64,000 nucleotides of DNA from Leptonema illini DSM 21528 (GTDB lineage: Bacteria; Spirochaetota; Leptospiria; Leptospirales; Leptonemataceae), in assembly GCF_000243335.1 (NCBI RefSeq), contig NZ_JH597773.1, positions 50,244-114,243 of the forward strand, given 5' to 3'. Of this stretch, positions 46,779 to 56,130 are shown piece by piece. Under the pieces are notes generated by a model, which did not search any database, had not been told where the DNA came from, and saw only the letters and a list, made by a program, of their open reading frames with translations. Numbering within the stretch: position 1 is the first letter of the stretch; every line of letters starts with the position of its first letter. Both the position numbers and the translations under genes were made by a program.

Positions 46779-48950
46779 TCAAAGCCCTGAGAGAAAGAGC
46801 TCCGCACCGACATCGACTTTTGCATCGACGTCTCTGACCGCTTTTCTATCGCCACCCTGCCCGCCTGCCTCTGCGCCGCTTTCACCATCCGTCGCTTCGG
46901 CCTTCGTCGAATCAGACGCCCGCTCAATGGCCTGTAGCCTGAAGCGCAGCGGCTTCATACGCGGAATGCGATTCTTCTCAAACGAGCCCGTGAGATTCCA
47001 CAGTACAGGGTTTTCCCTGTCACCGTCGACGGCAGAAAAGACCTCGTCGCGCAACGCCTCAGGACAGTTCCAGTAAACGAATTCAAGGGTTGCAAGCGCT
47101 CCCGAAACGCCAAAGCGCAGATGCACGCCTTTCTTCATCGTAGATGGCGAGACGATGCGCACGGCGCGGAGCTGAATTACGGGCTCCGGATGACCGGGGC
47201 CGAACGGTTCAAGCATCGACAGCTCTTCAAGCAGGGCTCGGTTTAACCGACGGGGATGCAGCGTCACCGACGGAGATTCTTCTACGATCAGGGGGCGATC
47301 TCTGGTTTCGATCTCAAAGGCAAGCGCACGGCGATACAGCGCCTGCTCGAACTCTTCGATGCGATCGTAGGCGATCGTAAACCCGCAGGCCTCTGCATGC
47401 CCGCCGATCTGCACGAGGTATTCCGAAAGCGGCAGCAACAGCTCAAGCATGTTCCAGCCCTGACGGCTTCGCGCCGAGCCGCGAGCGTGCGGTCCGTCGG
47501 GATTCACCCATACGACCGGACGCCCCGTCGCCTCAAGCAGCCGTGTCGCCATAACGCCCGAGATGCCGGGCTCTAACTCCGGATGATAGAAGAAGACGAC
47601 GGGACGGCTCTCATCAAACGTGAAGTGACTTGCGACGATACGATGGTTCCGCTCCGTTCGTTCTTTTCGCAGGTTATTCAGCTTACGCAGATCAGAGGCA
47701 AGCAGACGGGCCTGGGCGGCATCGGTGCAGAGCAGCAGATCCAGCGCCTTCTCGGTCTGACCGAGGCGACCGGCGGCGTTGATCAGCGGATTGATCGTAA
47801 AGTTAAGGTCTCTTGTATTCAGATCAAGCGGATCAAGCCCCGATTCGTGCATCAACGCAAGCAATCCGGGACGCACCACATCTGAAACGGATAACTTCAG
47901 TTCTTTTATAAAGGCGGAGCGATCGGGGCCGAGACCGAGCGCGACCATACGCCGGTTCTCGCCCACAAGCGGTACAAGGTCGGCGACAAGGCCGACAGAA
48001 ACAAGATCGCATTCGCGAAGGGTGCGGATCAGAAGCTCGCGTCGGCGTAGAAGCGTGCAGGCAAAGAGATAACGTCCGAAGCCGACAGGAGAGGAAAGCA
48101 GAAGTCTGCGCCAGCGACTTTCGGGATGAGCGGCAAAGAGAGAACACATGCGACTCAACCCGGCTATGTCAGAGGGTATGGGCTTCAAACCGAGCACTTC
48201 CACTGCCCTGACGGCGCTTTCACGATCGGCGTAGCGGCCGAGATAGGCCCCCGTTCGGTATGCAAAAACGCCTTCGCCTGCTTCAAGAATGAGGCATTGC
48301 TGCCACAGACCCGCCTGCCGCATCTCGCGGGCGAGGATGAGTTTGAAGGCAAGGCCTACGGTTGCGATCTTGCCCTGATGTTCCAGCTGCGATGCCTCTG
48401 CATAGAGTCTGGGATTCACAAAGGCGATACGGGCCAGTTCTTCTTCGATGCCTTCAGGAATATTTGGAATATGATGATCAAGGATGATCACATCTTTACC
48501 GGCCTTCATGATCTGCACGGCCTCTTCGAGATGCGCCGATCCCATATCAAGCAGGATCACAAGCGAGGCATCGGCGTCGCATAAACGCTGCAAGAAGCTG
48601 CCCGTAAGCCCGTAATCGTCGCCTTCAGACGAGTTAATAAATCGAATACGGCTGCGATCAAGGCCGGTGCTGCGCAGATAGTCGGTAAGAAGAACGGTCG
48701 AACTCACTCCGTCAACGTCGCGGTCGCCGGCGATCCAGATCTCGCGTTCCGCTCCTGACGGTCCGGTAGCATGTGTGATGGCCTTCTCGAGTAATTCGAC
48801 GGCCTTTTCCATATCGGGAAGAAGTAGAGGGCTGTGTATCAGTAACTCTTTCGCGAAAAAATCGTCGTTACAGATATGGGAATAGGCCGGATGCTTCTCA
48901 AGGTCTTCGAGAATCTGCAGCGGAGTTATACGGGAGGTCGATCGTTTCAT
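46779..48950 (-). CDS. recJ: Single-stranded-DNA-specific exonuclease RecJ
   Basis: 723-residue DHH-family 5'-3' exonuclease of recombination and mismatch repair. Metal motifs in order: GDRDVDGVSSTVLL near residue 70 (DxD), ILLDMGSAHLE near 135, and DVIILDHHIPNIP near 155 (DHH). The DHHA1 domain follows with NPLINAAGRLGQTEKAL near 390 and GWNMLELLLPLSEYLVQIGGHAEACGF-like text near 530 (the GG-HxxAxG motif). The C-terminal OB-like domain ends at a Ser/Glu-rich tail. It overlaps the downstream-oriented YidD-like gene by 4 nt. Confidence 0.92.
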   Translation of the reverse strand: MKRSTSRITPLQILEDLEKHPAYSHICNDDFFAKELLIHSPLLLPDMEKAVELLEKAITHATGPSGAEREIWIAGDRDVDGVSSTVLLTDYLRSTGLDRSRIRFINSSEGDDYGLTGSFLQRLCDADASLVILLDMGSAHLEEAVQIMKAGKDVIILDHHIPNIPEGIEEELARIAFVNPRLYAEASQLEHQGKIATVGLAFKLILAREMRQAGLWQQCLILEAGEGVFAYRTGAYLGRYADRESAVRAVEVLGLKPIPSDIAGLSRMCSLFAAHPESRWRRLLLSSPVGFGRYLFACTLLRRRELLIRTLRECDLVSVGLVADLVPLVGENRRMVALGLGPDRSAFIKELKLSVSDVVRPGLLALMHESGLDPLDLNTRDLNFTINPLINAAGRLGQTEKALDLLLCTDAAQARLLASDLRKLNNLRKERTERNHRIVASHFTFDESRPVVFFYHPELEPGISGVMATRLLEATGRPVVWVNPDGPHARGSARSRQGWNMLELLLPLSEYLVQIGGHAEACGFTIAYDRIEEFEQALYRRALAFEIETRDRPLIVEESPSVTLHPRRLNRALLEELSMLEPFGPGHPEPVIQLRAVRIVSPSTMKKGVHLRFGVSGALATLEFVYWNCPEALRDEVFSAVDGDRENPVLWNLTGSFEKNRIPRMKPLRFRLQAIERASDSTKAEATDGESGAEAGGQGGDRKAVRDVDAKVDVGAELFLSGL

Positions 48951-49297
48951 GGCTGCTCCGAAACGTCGATGGAGAATAGCGAGGGCTCGCTTTTGCCAAA
49001 GGAATCATCGACGGGATCGTAGTATCGACGATCCTCTGAGAGCTTTCGCGGAGTGATCGTATAGTTGCCGTGAAGCCGCCCACCTTCCCGAATAAACAAT
49101 CTGTCGACGGTCAGAAAGAAGCCGATCCATCCGTGCTCTTCGATAGCATGCTCACCCCAGCGGGCGCAGGAAGGATACATAGGGCAGCGCGCACCGTCCC
49201 ACTGAGTCGCTTCTTTATGCTGGTCGATGATTTTCTTCACCGGAAGAAGGCAGCTCTGCAAGAGCACTGCGGCGATGATAACGGCAAAGCGACGCAT
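48947..49297 (-). CDS. YidD-like protein with lipoprotein signal
   Basis: 116 residues. RCPMYPSCARWGEHAIEEHGWIGF near residues 39-60 matches the YidD/membrane-insertion-efficiency-factor core (CRFxPSCSxYAxEAxxxHG), with DRLFIREGG following. Unlike ordinary YidD, the N-terminus is a signal with a lipobox (VIIAAVLLQSC, Cys at 16), and the C-terminus carries 40 extra residues. It may therefore be an exported relative and not a cytoplasmic YidC partner. It overlaps recJ by 4 nt. Confidence 0.7.
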   Translation of the reverse strand: MRRFAVIIAAVLLQSCLLPVKKIIDQHKEATQWDGARCPMYPSCARWGEHAIEEHGWIGFFLTVDRLFIREGGRLHGNYTITPRKLSEDRRYYDPVDDSFGKSEPSLFSIDVSEQP

Positions 49298-49335
49298 ACA
49301 CTATACAGGGTCAAGAAGCCGCGCCTGTGTAAAAG

Positions 49336-49362
49336 AAAAAAACCGCCCGAAGGCGGTTTTTT
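49336..49362. terminator. Bidirectional terminator
   Basis: Seven A, stem CCGCC (49343-49347), loop CGAA, stem GGCGG (49352-49356), six T. It lies between the ferritin-like gene stop (49389) and the YidD-like gene start (49297), ending leftward transcripts of the former. Confidence 0.9.
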
Positions 49363-49388
49363 CGCGTATCTACCTGTATTTCTGAATT

Positions 49389-49934
49389 TCAGTTTTCGAG
49401 GTCCCAGTAGCCGGACGGCTGGCTGTAGGGCGTCCCCTGCGATTTATAGGCCGAGAACGATTCCAGAAGCAGACGGCATTCATCCTGGAAGTTGGCAAGC
49501 TGCCTGAAAAGATAGCGGATATCCGGGTTGTCGAATTTCTCGCCCATCTTTGTGTAAAACTCGGCCGCATCTTCATGTGTCTTCGTGGCCAGCCCCAGTG
49601 CGTCCATCTCGACGCCGGCAGCATCCCTTTCTGTAATACGATCGAGTCGGCGCATGAGGATCTGTAGAGACGTGCTGTTGAACTTCTGCACCTGCGATGC
49701 CATCTTAAGATTCGGGAGCGCCTGACCGCCGTTCACGCCGGCATAGATCTCGCCGATCATGCGGATGTGTTCGTCTTCATCTTCGGCCAGCTGATAGAAA
49801 AGCGATTTAATCGGTCCTTCGGGCAGGCTTTCGGCGTTTCGCATGTAGAACTCGAACACCTTTTTCTCGTGCTCGATACAGGCGGCAACGGCTTCAAGAA
49901 ACGTTGTTTTTTTGACGGGTTTGAAATGAGCCAT
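49389..49934 (-). CDS. Ferritin-like/rubrerythrin-type protein
   Basis: 181-residue four-helix protein. Helix 1 has ACIEHEKKVFEFYMRNAES, helix 2 QLAEDEDEHIRMIGEIYAG with the ExxH motif (E53, H56), helix 3 KTHEDAAEFYTKMGEKF, and helix 4 QLANFQDECRLLLESFSAY. By alignment with helix 2, the second ExxH is Q150-D-E-C153, so the Glu and His ligands are replaced. One half of the usual diiron site is therefore degenerate. A gene for stress or iron handling is likely by family, but catalysis may be lost or changed. No rubredoxin domain is present. Confidence 0.8.
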   Translation of the reverse strand: MAHFKPVKKTTFLEAVAACIEHEKKVFEFYMRNAESLPEGPIKSLFYQLAEDEDEHIRMIGEIYAGVNGGQALPNLKMASQVQKFNSTSLQILMRRLDRITERDAAGVEMDALGLATKTHEDAAEFYTKMGEKFDNPDIRYLFRQLANFQDECRLLLESFSAYKSQGTPYSQPSGYWDLEN

Positions 49935-50019
49935 AGCTCTTTATAACAGAGCCCTGTACGATTGCAACTCAAAATTGCATAAAATTCACGCTATGGTTTG
50001 ACGCCAAACGATTACCCGC

Positions 50020-51144
50020 TCAGAACCGAACCAGGCAATCCGGGCATTCTTTCGCGTTTAGTTCGTAAAGCTGCAAACATCGCGGACATATACGTCCGGT
50101 ATCGTTAGTCGTCGCATGGGCGACGCTTCGATTTGCAATGGATTCCAGAGCGATCAACCACTCCTGCTCTGCACGACCTGCATTCGCTTTTTCGATCATG
50201 CCTTCATCGTGAATCGGATGTTTCAGATCACGTATCATACAATCGACCATCGCGTCTCGCTCTCTTTCTTTAAGAAGAGCCAGTCCGACGGTTATGGCAG
50301 ACTCACCGGAAAGCGCTGCCGCATACAATCTTTGCGCCGATCGCAGAGCATACGGAGGAGCGACAAATATCAACAAGGCCTGAAAAAAGCGTTCCAGTCG
50401 CGATCGCTGCAAGATTTTGCGCGCAGTCACAAAAAACAGGGCGGCCTGGGCAACGGCAAACAGAGTAAAGATGGCGAGAATGCCCGGAAGGTTTTCCACA
50501 AAGACGCCGGAAAAACCGAAGATGGGAAGCATAACGAACAAATAAAGAAAATAAAGAATCGTATTTAGCAAAAGCGGTCGCAGCTTTTGGCGCACGGTTC
50601 GCTCTTTCTCGACGATGCGCTCGACCTCATCGGGCGCGATCAATCGCTTTGCCGAAAACGGAGAATCGCCATAGTTCCCTGCATCGTTCGCTTCATCGTT
50701 CGCTTCCTGGAGGACTTTCCATTCTTCCTTCAGTCGTGCAAGTTCTTCTATCGACAGACCGCTGACGATACTCCGACTATTCCAGACGATGCTGCCATCT
50801 GAAAAAACGGGCTCCGCCGTCCATGGGATAACGACGCGGGGCTTTCGCTTTCGCTTCCGGGCAAGGCTGATAACGCTCCCCACGATGATTCCCTGTTCAC
50901 AGGCTGACAACAGAGGTAGTCTCGCCGCAAGCGAATATGAAAACGGCAAGATCGAAGCCGGCATCACGGAGCCTTTCGAGAACTCGTAAAGACTATCAGG
51001 CGAGCGCATCTGCATTCGCGTGAAGAGGCCCGATACCCCCGTCCAGAAAAGCAGCTGATGCGGACGCACAAAGACCACACACTCCCAGAGATACAGGAGA
51101 AGAAAGATGACGTAGAGATCGATGTACGGATTCAACGAAAACAT
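50020..51144 (-). CDS. Membrane protein with C-terminal zinc ribbon
   Basis: 374 residues from the ATG of MFSLNPYIDLYVIFLL; the frame runs upstream to 51246 but would overlap the next gene. An N-terminal helix is followed by a rhomboid-like or soluble middle region. Two to three helices near 225-285 follow (LLLNTILYFLYLFVMLPIFG, LPGILAIFTLFAVAQAALFFV). The last 30 residues hold CPRCLQLYELNAKECPDC, a zinc ribbon with two CxxC pairs. I do not recognise the family. It follows the DUF2167 gene by 34 nt. Confidence 0.65.
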   Translation of the reverse strand: MFSLNPYIDLYVIFLLLYLWECVVFVRPHQLLFWTGVSGLFTRMQMRSPDSLYEFSKGSVMPASILPFSYSLAARLPLLSACEQGIIVGSVISLARKRKRKPRVVIPWTAEPVFSDGSIVWNSRSIVSGLSIEELARLKEEWKVLQEANDEANDAGNYGDSPFSAKRLIAPDEVERIVEKERTVRQKLRPLLLNTILYFLYLFVMLPIFGFSGVFVENLPGILAIFTLFAVAQAALFFVTARKILQRSRLERFFQALLIFVAPPYALRSAQRLYAAALSGESAITVGLALLKERERDAMVDCMIRDLKHPIHDEGMIEKANAGRAEQEWLIALESIANRSVAHATTNDTGRICPRCLQLYELNAKECPDCLVRF

Positions 51145-51178
51145 GCAACTGCTCCGCCGGAGCGGAGCCCGATCAATA

Positions 51179-52000
51179 TCATTGTTTACCCGTAATCTTT
51201 TTCCAGAAAGTCTTGAGCAGGCCGCCTGCAGCAGCAATTCCGACAACGATCAGTTTCCAGAACTTGGACAGCAAACCGCTCTTTGAGGCGGCGACGACGG
51301 CTCCACCCGTAATCAGAGCGGCCAGCCCGTACTCGGCGATCTTATCGCCTTCGCGCCATTCTGAATACTTCTTGCCGCCTTTGAAGTCGTATTTCTGAAG
51401 CAGGGATTTCGTCGCCGTGATCGCCTGCGTCATCTTTTCGGGAGAGGCGACGATGGTGGCGCTCATGACGCCTTCGCGACCGAGCAGCCGGATGTTATAA
51501 TTGATCACCTTCTGCCCCTCTGATTCGTTCACCGTTCCCCACTCGAGGTTATTCGTCTTCGGATCGTAGTGAGGTTTTTCATGCCAGGAAACGAGCGTCA
51601 GTTCGGGTAATCCGTGTTCGCGACGCCATTCGTTACCCGCCTTCGAGCCCTCTTGCAGCGATTTAAAAAGAGCGTCGGCATCAAGCTCTTCGCCGTCGGC
51701 CTTGATATAACCGGAATCCTCGAATTCAAAAATTACGTACCAGTCGGAGTTGTCAGCCGGTTCGATATAGCCCTGTTCAAGATCAGTGGGCTGGTTCCCG
51801 AAGTATTCCATGATCTTGCGGGAGTCGGCTCCATCGGCAAAAACATAACCCGTCGGCAGATCGATCTCGGCCTGACTGCCAAGGCTCACTTTAACCGGCC
51901 CGGATTTCCAGTCGATGGTCGGCGCCTTGCGCTCTTCCTGAGCATGCAGAAGCGTTGTAAACATCAGACCGAAAAGCAGTACCGCTACTTTTTTTAACAT
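51179..52000 (-). CDS. DUF2167 membrane protein
   Basis: 273 residues. Signal peptide (MLKKVAVLLFGLMFTTLLHAQ), then an extracytoplasmic domain with the DUF2167 text: WKSGPVKVSLGSQAEIDLPTGYVF, WYVIFEFEDSGYIKADGEELDADAL, ELTLVSWHEKPHYDPKTNNLEWG, NYNIRLLGREGVMSATIVAS and KKYSEWREGDKIAEYGLAALITGG. The last 40 residues are a transmembrane helix region (GLLSKFWKLIVVGIAAAGGLL) and a basic tail. Such proteins are widespread in bacteria with unknown function. It diverges from the ABC transporter operon at 52132. Confidence 0.88.
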   Translation of the reverse strand: MLKKVAVLLFGLMFTTLLHAQEERKAPTIDWKSGPVKVSLGSQAEIDLPTGYVFADGADSRKIMEYFGNQPTDLEQGYIEPADNSDWYVIFEFEDSGYIKADGEELDADALFKSLQEGSKAGNEWRREHGLPELTLVSWHEKPHYDPKTNNLEWGTVNESEGQKVINYNIRLLGREGVMSATIVASPEKMTQAITATKSLLQKYDFKGGKKYSEWREGDKIAEYGLAALITGGAVVAASKSGLLSKFWKLIVVGIAAAGGLLKTFWKKITGKQ

Positions 52001-52131
52001 GGTTTAACTACGTACCGCTGTGCTGACGCTATTTCAAGAAATTTCTACAGACTGCGAAACAAAAAAGGCGAGGCATCTGCGAAAAGGGTTGCGGATCGCA
52101 TCCGTATAAAGTGTTTGTAAAGTTGATCAAC

Positions 52132-52851
52132 ATGGCCTCGCGAAAAGAAAGCCCGGTATTCGTTGCCGAAGGAATTCAAAAGATCTACCGCATGGGCGAG
52201 GTCGACGTACCCGCCCTGCACGGGGTGGACCTGAAGCTGTATGCCGGCGAATTCGTCGTCTTACTCGGTCCTTCGGGCAGCGGCAAATCCACCTTGCTTA
52301 ATATTCTCGGCGGGCTGGATGTACCGACAGATGGAACCGTCTGGTTTGCCGGTCAGAAGCTGAAAGAGGCCGATGAAGAGCAGCTGACCGTATTCCGACG
52401 CAAGCATATCGGCTTCGTTTTTCAGTTTTATAACCTTGTACCCGGCCTGACGGCGCGCGAAAACGTCGAACTGGCGACCGAGCTATCGTCGACCCCGATG
52501 GATCCCATGCAGGCGCTCGGCATGGTCGATCTGAAAAACAGAGCCGATCACTTTCCCGCCCAGCTCTCGGGCGGCGAACAGCAACGCGTCGCCATCGCCC
52601 GTGCCATCGCCAAACGCCCCGACGTTTTACTCTGCGACGAACCGACCGGAGCGCTCGATTTTAGAACGGGCGCCGTCGTGCTTGAGGCCATCGCTACCGT
52701 TAACCGTGACCTCGGGACGCTCACCGTCGTCATCACACATAACGCCTCGATTGCTGAAATCGCCGACCGCGTCATCACGATGCGCGACGGCACCATTCTA
52801 TCCGATACGACGAACCGCAAAAAAAAGAAGCCGTCTGAGATCTCCTGGTGA
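52132..52851 (+). CDS. ABC transporter ATPase (MacB/LolD/FtsE class)
   Basis: 239 residues from ATG 52132 (alternative start 52111). Walker [10 protein letters not shown] near residue 42, Q-loop [13 protein letters not shown], signature [16 protein letters not shown], Walker [13 protein letters not shown], switch His in VITHNASI. It first contains the typical [21 protein letters not shown] strand. With the following permease and adaptor it forms an MacAB-like or DevBCA-like exporter whose cargo is unknown. Its stop and the permease start share the TGATG junction. Confidence 0.92.
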   Translation: MASRKESPVFVAEGIQKIYRMGEVDVPALHGVDLKLYAGEFVVLLGPSGSGKSTLLNILGGLDVPTDGTVWFAGQKLKEADEEQLTVFRRKHIGFVFQFYNLVPGLTARENVELATELSSTPMDPMQALGMVDLKNRADHFPAQLSGGEQQRVAIARAIAKRPDVLLCDEPTGALDFRTGAVVLEAIATVNRDLGTLTVVITHNASIAEIADRVITMRDGTILSDTTNRKKKKPSEISW

Positions 52852-55190
52852 TGAAGACACTTGATCGAAAGCTGTTTCGCGATCTGATCGCTCTGCGCTT
52901 CCAGGGATTATCCATTGCGCTGGTCGTCGCCGCCGGCGTGGCGATCTTTGTCGCCTCTCTCAGCGCCTACGATTCGCTTCTGGGAGCGCGTGCCCGCTTT
53001 TATACGGCGGCGCGCTTTGCCGAGGGTTTCGTTACTCTGAAACGGGCGCCGAGGTCCGTTGAAGAGAATCTGAGCCGTATTCCAGGGATTGTGGCCGTAC
53101 GTTCGCGCATCTTACAGGAGGCAGTGCTTGACCTACCCGGCGACAATCTGCCCTCGGCGGCGCGGTTTATATCTATAACGGACGATCTCAACCGTCTTGT
53201 GCTGCGAACCGGTCGCATGCCGCGCAGCTCCGACGAGGTCGTCCTGAGCGAGAGCTTTGCCATCGCAAACCGATTGCAGCCGGGCGACACGCTTGTCGCC
53301 ATCCTGAACGGACGAAAGAAGACGCTCAGCGTCGCCGGAACTGCGCTATCCGCCGAATATGTTTATGTTTTTCGTCCCGGCAGCTTCCTGCCCGACGATC
53401 GCCACTACGGAATCATCTGGATGAATCGCGACGCTCTTGAGGCGGCCTTCGCCATGCAGGGAGGCTTTAACGACGCCATCTTTATCTTTGCTCCCGGAGC
53501 CCACCGTCCGTCCGTATTGAAGCGTATTGATCGCGTTCTCGATGACTATGGCGGCGTCGGCGCCTATGATCGCGATCGCCTGCCCTCTCACTCTTTTCTA
53601 CGAGATGAATTCAAACAGTTGCGTATGACGGCGTTTATGGTGCCCAGCATTTTTCTTGGAGTGGCCGCCTTCCTGCTGCACATGGTTTCAAGCCGCCTTG
53701 TCTCTCGAGAACGCGAACAGATCGCCACGCTGAAGGCGCTCGGCTATTCTAACGTCGACGTGGCGCTGCATTACATAAAGCTGATCTCAAGCGTGAGCGG
53801 AGTCGGTGCACTTATTGGAGTGATCGTCGGCGTCTACCTCGGCGATGGCTGGACGGGTATGTACGGCGAGTTCTACAAGTTCCCCGATCTCAGGCACGTC
53901 TTTGATCCGATGCTTGCCGTCTATGGCATCGGCATCGGCCTTCTTGCAAGCACGATCGGCGTAATCTTTTCGGTCGTTCAAGTGATCCGACTGCAGCCGG
54001 CGCAGGCGATGCGGCCCCCGGTGCCGGCCAGCATCAGCTTTGCTCCTTTCGAGCGATTCCTGCGCGGAATCTCCATCACCGCACGGCTTGTCATACGTCA
54101 TCTTTTTTACCGTCCGCTGCGCACCGTGCTCACCGTCGTTGGCATCTCGTTCTCGGTGATGATCATGGTCGTCGGCACCTTCTTTCAGGATGCCGTCGAC
54201 TCCATGCTGCGCATTCAGTTCGATCTGATGCAGCGCGAATCGGTGACGATATCGTTTATCGTTCCGGTCGCCGCCCGCAGCCTGAACGAGATCACGTCGC
54301 AGCCAGGCGTTATCCTCGCCGAGGGATATCGACTTGTGCCGGTTCGCATCCGAAGCGGACATCTGAGTAAAGAGCTGCTGATGCAGGGCATTCCCGAAGA
54401 CGCCTCGTTGCGAAGGCTTGTGAACAGCGAGCGGAATGTCGTTGTGCCTCCCAAAGAGGGGGTATTTATCAATTCCATCGTCGCCCGAAAATTCGGACTC
54501 AGCGAAGGTCAGACGATTGAACTGGAAGTACTCGAAGGGAACCGGCGCAAGGTTCGCGTGAAGATATCGGGCTTGATCGACGAGATGCTCGGTCAGGGCG
54601 TTTATATGGAACGTTCGGCGGTGAACCGGCTTCTCTCTGAGGGCCCTTCGGTGAACCTGCTTGCTCTGCGCACCGACGCCCGACAGGAAGAGGCCCTGCT
54701 TCAGAAGCTCAAGGGTTATCCGACCGTCTCGGGCGTGACGACGCGGGCCGGCACATTGAAGGTCTTTTACGAGATGATGTCTCGCTCGATACTTGTGACG
54801 GCCTTCATCCTGCTTGTCTTCGCCATGATCATCTCGATCGGCGTCGTCTATAACACGGCGATGATCTCCCTTTCGGAACGCAGCTTCGAGCTTGCCACGC
54901 TTCGCATCGCCGGTTTTACAAAACTCGAAGTCTTCGCCATCCTGATCGGCGAAATCACCGTGCTCACCGTTCTCGCCCTTCCTCTCGGAGCGGTGTTCGG
55001 CTACGGCATGGCTCTGGCCATGATCAACACGGTCGATACGGAAGGCTTCAGCATACCGCTTGAAATCTCCATGCAAACCTACGGCATGGCCGTCATTACG
55101 ACGATTCTAACGACGATCGTCAGCGCATTCATACTCTACAGAAAAATCAAAGGACTGGACCTGCTCAGCGTGCTGAAGGTACGCGAATGA
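52851..55190 (+). CDS. ABC transporter permease with two FtsX domains
   Basis: 779-residue permease. An N-terminal helix (GLSIALVVAAGVAIFVASLSA) and a MacB-like periplasmic domain precede the first FtsX core (about 255-385: MVPSIFLGVAAFLLHMVSSRL, ISSVSGVGALIGVIVGVYLG). A second unit repeats the order: helix near 420, periplasmic domain, and FtsX core (about 640-770: ILVTAFILLVFAMIISIGVV, ILIGEITVLTVLALPLGAVFGYGMAL). Duplicated permeases of this sort occur in LolCE-fused and MacB-related exporters. It starts one base inside the ATPase stop and ends 16 nt before the adaptor gene. Confidence 0.9.
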   Translation: MKTLDRKLFRDLIALRFQGLSIALVVAAGVAIFVASLSAYDSLLGARARFYTAARFAEGFVTLKRAPRSVEENLSRIPGIVAVRSRILQEAVLDLPGDNLPSAARFISITDDLNRLVLRTGRMPRSSDEVVLSESFAIANRLQPGDTLVAILNGRKKTLSVAGTALSAEYVYVFRPGSFLPDDRHYGIIWMNRDALEAAFAMQGGFNDAIFIFAPGAHRPSVLKRIDRVLDDYGGVGAYDRDRLPSHSFLRDEFKQLRMTAFMVPSIFLGVAAFLLHMVSSRLVSREREQIATLKALGYSNVDVALHYIKLISSVSGVGALIGVIVGVYLGDGWTGMYGEFYKFPDLRHVFDPMLAVYGIGIGLLASTIGVIFSVVQVIRLQPAQAMRPPVPASISFAPFERFLRGISITARLVIRHLFYRPLRTVLTVVGISFSVMIMVVGTFFQDAVDSMLRIQFDLMQRESVTISFIVPVAARSLNEITSQPGVILAEGYRLVPVRIRSGHLSKELLMQGIPEDASLRRLVNSERNVVVPPKEGVFINSIVARKFGLSEGQTIELEVLEGNRRKVRVKISGLIDEMLGQGVYMERSAVNRLLSEGPSVNLLALRTDARQEEALLQKLKGYPTVSGVTTRAGTLKVFYEMMSRSILVTAFILLVFAMIISIGVVYNTAMISLSERSFELATLRIAGFTKLEVFAILIGEITVLTVLALPLGAVFGYGMALAMINTVDTEGFSIPLEISMQTYGMAVITTILTTIVSAFILYRKIKGLDLLSVLKVRE

Positions 55191-55206
55191 CATCCGGAGA
55201 CGCAAT

Positions 55207-56100
55207 ATGGAACGCATCGTTAACTATTTGAAAACTGCCCTTGAAACCGGCCTGGAATACATAAAGAAGCGACGCTGGTACTTCATTTCGGCCGCCGTCG
55301 TCATACTTCTGCTGCCTGCCTTCTTTCGCGATCCGGCACTGCCCGTCGAAACGTCGACGGTGAAGCGCGGGATCTACGAGCAGATCATCGAAGAAGAAGG
55401 CATCACACAGGTAAAAGAGAATTTCACGCTCTATTCGCCGGTGAACGGCATCCTGCGTCGCATCGAAAGGCATGCAGGCGATCCCGTTAAAAAAGGGGAC
55501 GTCGTCGCGCTGATCGACTGGGATTATGCGCGAAAGGTAACGGCCCCCATCACCGGAACGATCCTGCGCATTCATCGCGAAAGCGCAGGCCCGGTGGCGA
55601 TGGGTTCTCCTCTCATGGATATCGGCGACACGTCCCAGCTTGAAATCATCGCCGAGGTACTCACTCAAGAAGCCGTCGCCGTCCGACCCGGTAACGCAGT
55701 CACCATCGAAGGATGGGGCGGTACTCCCGTTGCGGGCACGGTCCGTACCGTCGAGCCCGCCGCGTTCAAGAAGATCTCGTCGCTCGGCGTCGAAGAGCAG
55801 CGCGTTCGCGTCATCGTCGATTTCACGCCGCCCGAAGGCATGGGCGAAGGCTTTCGCGTCTATCTGCGCATCATCGCATTTCAAAAGCCCGACAGCGTTC
55901 TTGTGCCTTCTGCGGCCATCTTTCGCGACGGAGAGGACTGGGTACTCTTTCGCGTAGACGGCGGTAAGGCCCGCCGCACGCCCGTTATCGTCGAGCATCG
56001 CAGCGGAACGGTCGTCTCAGTAAAAGAAGGAGTGAAAGAAGGCGACGTCGTTATCCTGTATCCCGGAGAGCTGATTCGCGACGGGGTGCGCGTCGATTAA
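55207..56100 (+). CDS. HlyD/RND-type periplasmic adaptor (membrane fusion protein)
   Basis: 297 residues. One N-terminal transmembrane helix (WYFISAAVVILLLPAFF) anchors a periplasmic adaptor. A barrel-sandwich hybrid domain is split around residue 80 (LYSPVNGILRRIERHAGDPVKKGDVVALIDW and APITGTILRIHRESAGPVAMGSPLMDIGD) with hardly any helical hairpin between. It then has a beta-barrel (LEIIAEVLTQEAVAVRPGNAV) and a membrane-proximal domain (SVLVPSAAIFRDGEDWVLFRVDGG). The near-absence of the coiled-coil hairpin is like adaptors without a TolC tunnel contact. Third gene of the exporter operon. Confidence 0.88.
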   Translation: MERIVNYLKTALETGLEYIKKRRWYFISAAVVILLLPAFFRDPALPVETSTVKRGIYEQIIEEEGITQVKENFTLYSPVNGILRRIERHAGDPVKKGDVVALIDWDYARKVTAPITGTILRIHRESAGPVAMGSPLMDIGDTSQLEIIAEVLTQEAVAVRPGNAVTIEGWGGTPVAGTVRTVEPAAFKKISSLGVEEQRVRVIVDFTPPEGMGEGFRVYLRIIAFQKPDSVLVPSAAIFRDGEDWVLFRVDGGKARRTPVIVEHRSGTVVSVKEGVKEGDVVILYPGELIRDGVRVD

Positions 56101-56130
56101 GATTTGCGTTTCAGGACGGGTTCAAACAGG

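Noticed and set aside
53787..55076. 429-codon frame antisense to the ABC permease
   Set aside because: His/Asp/Arg-rich translation typical of an antisense frame; the permease on the other strand is clear.
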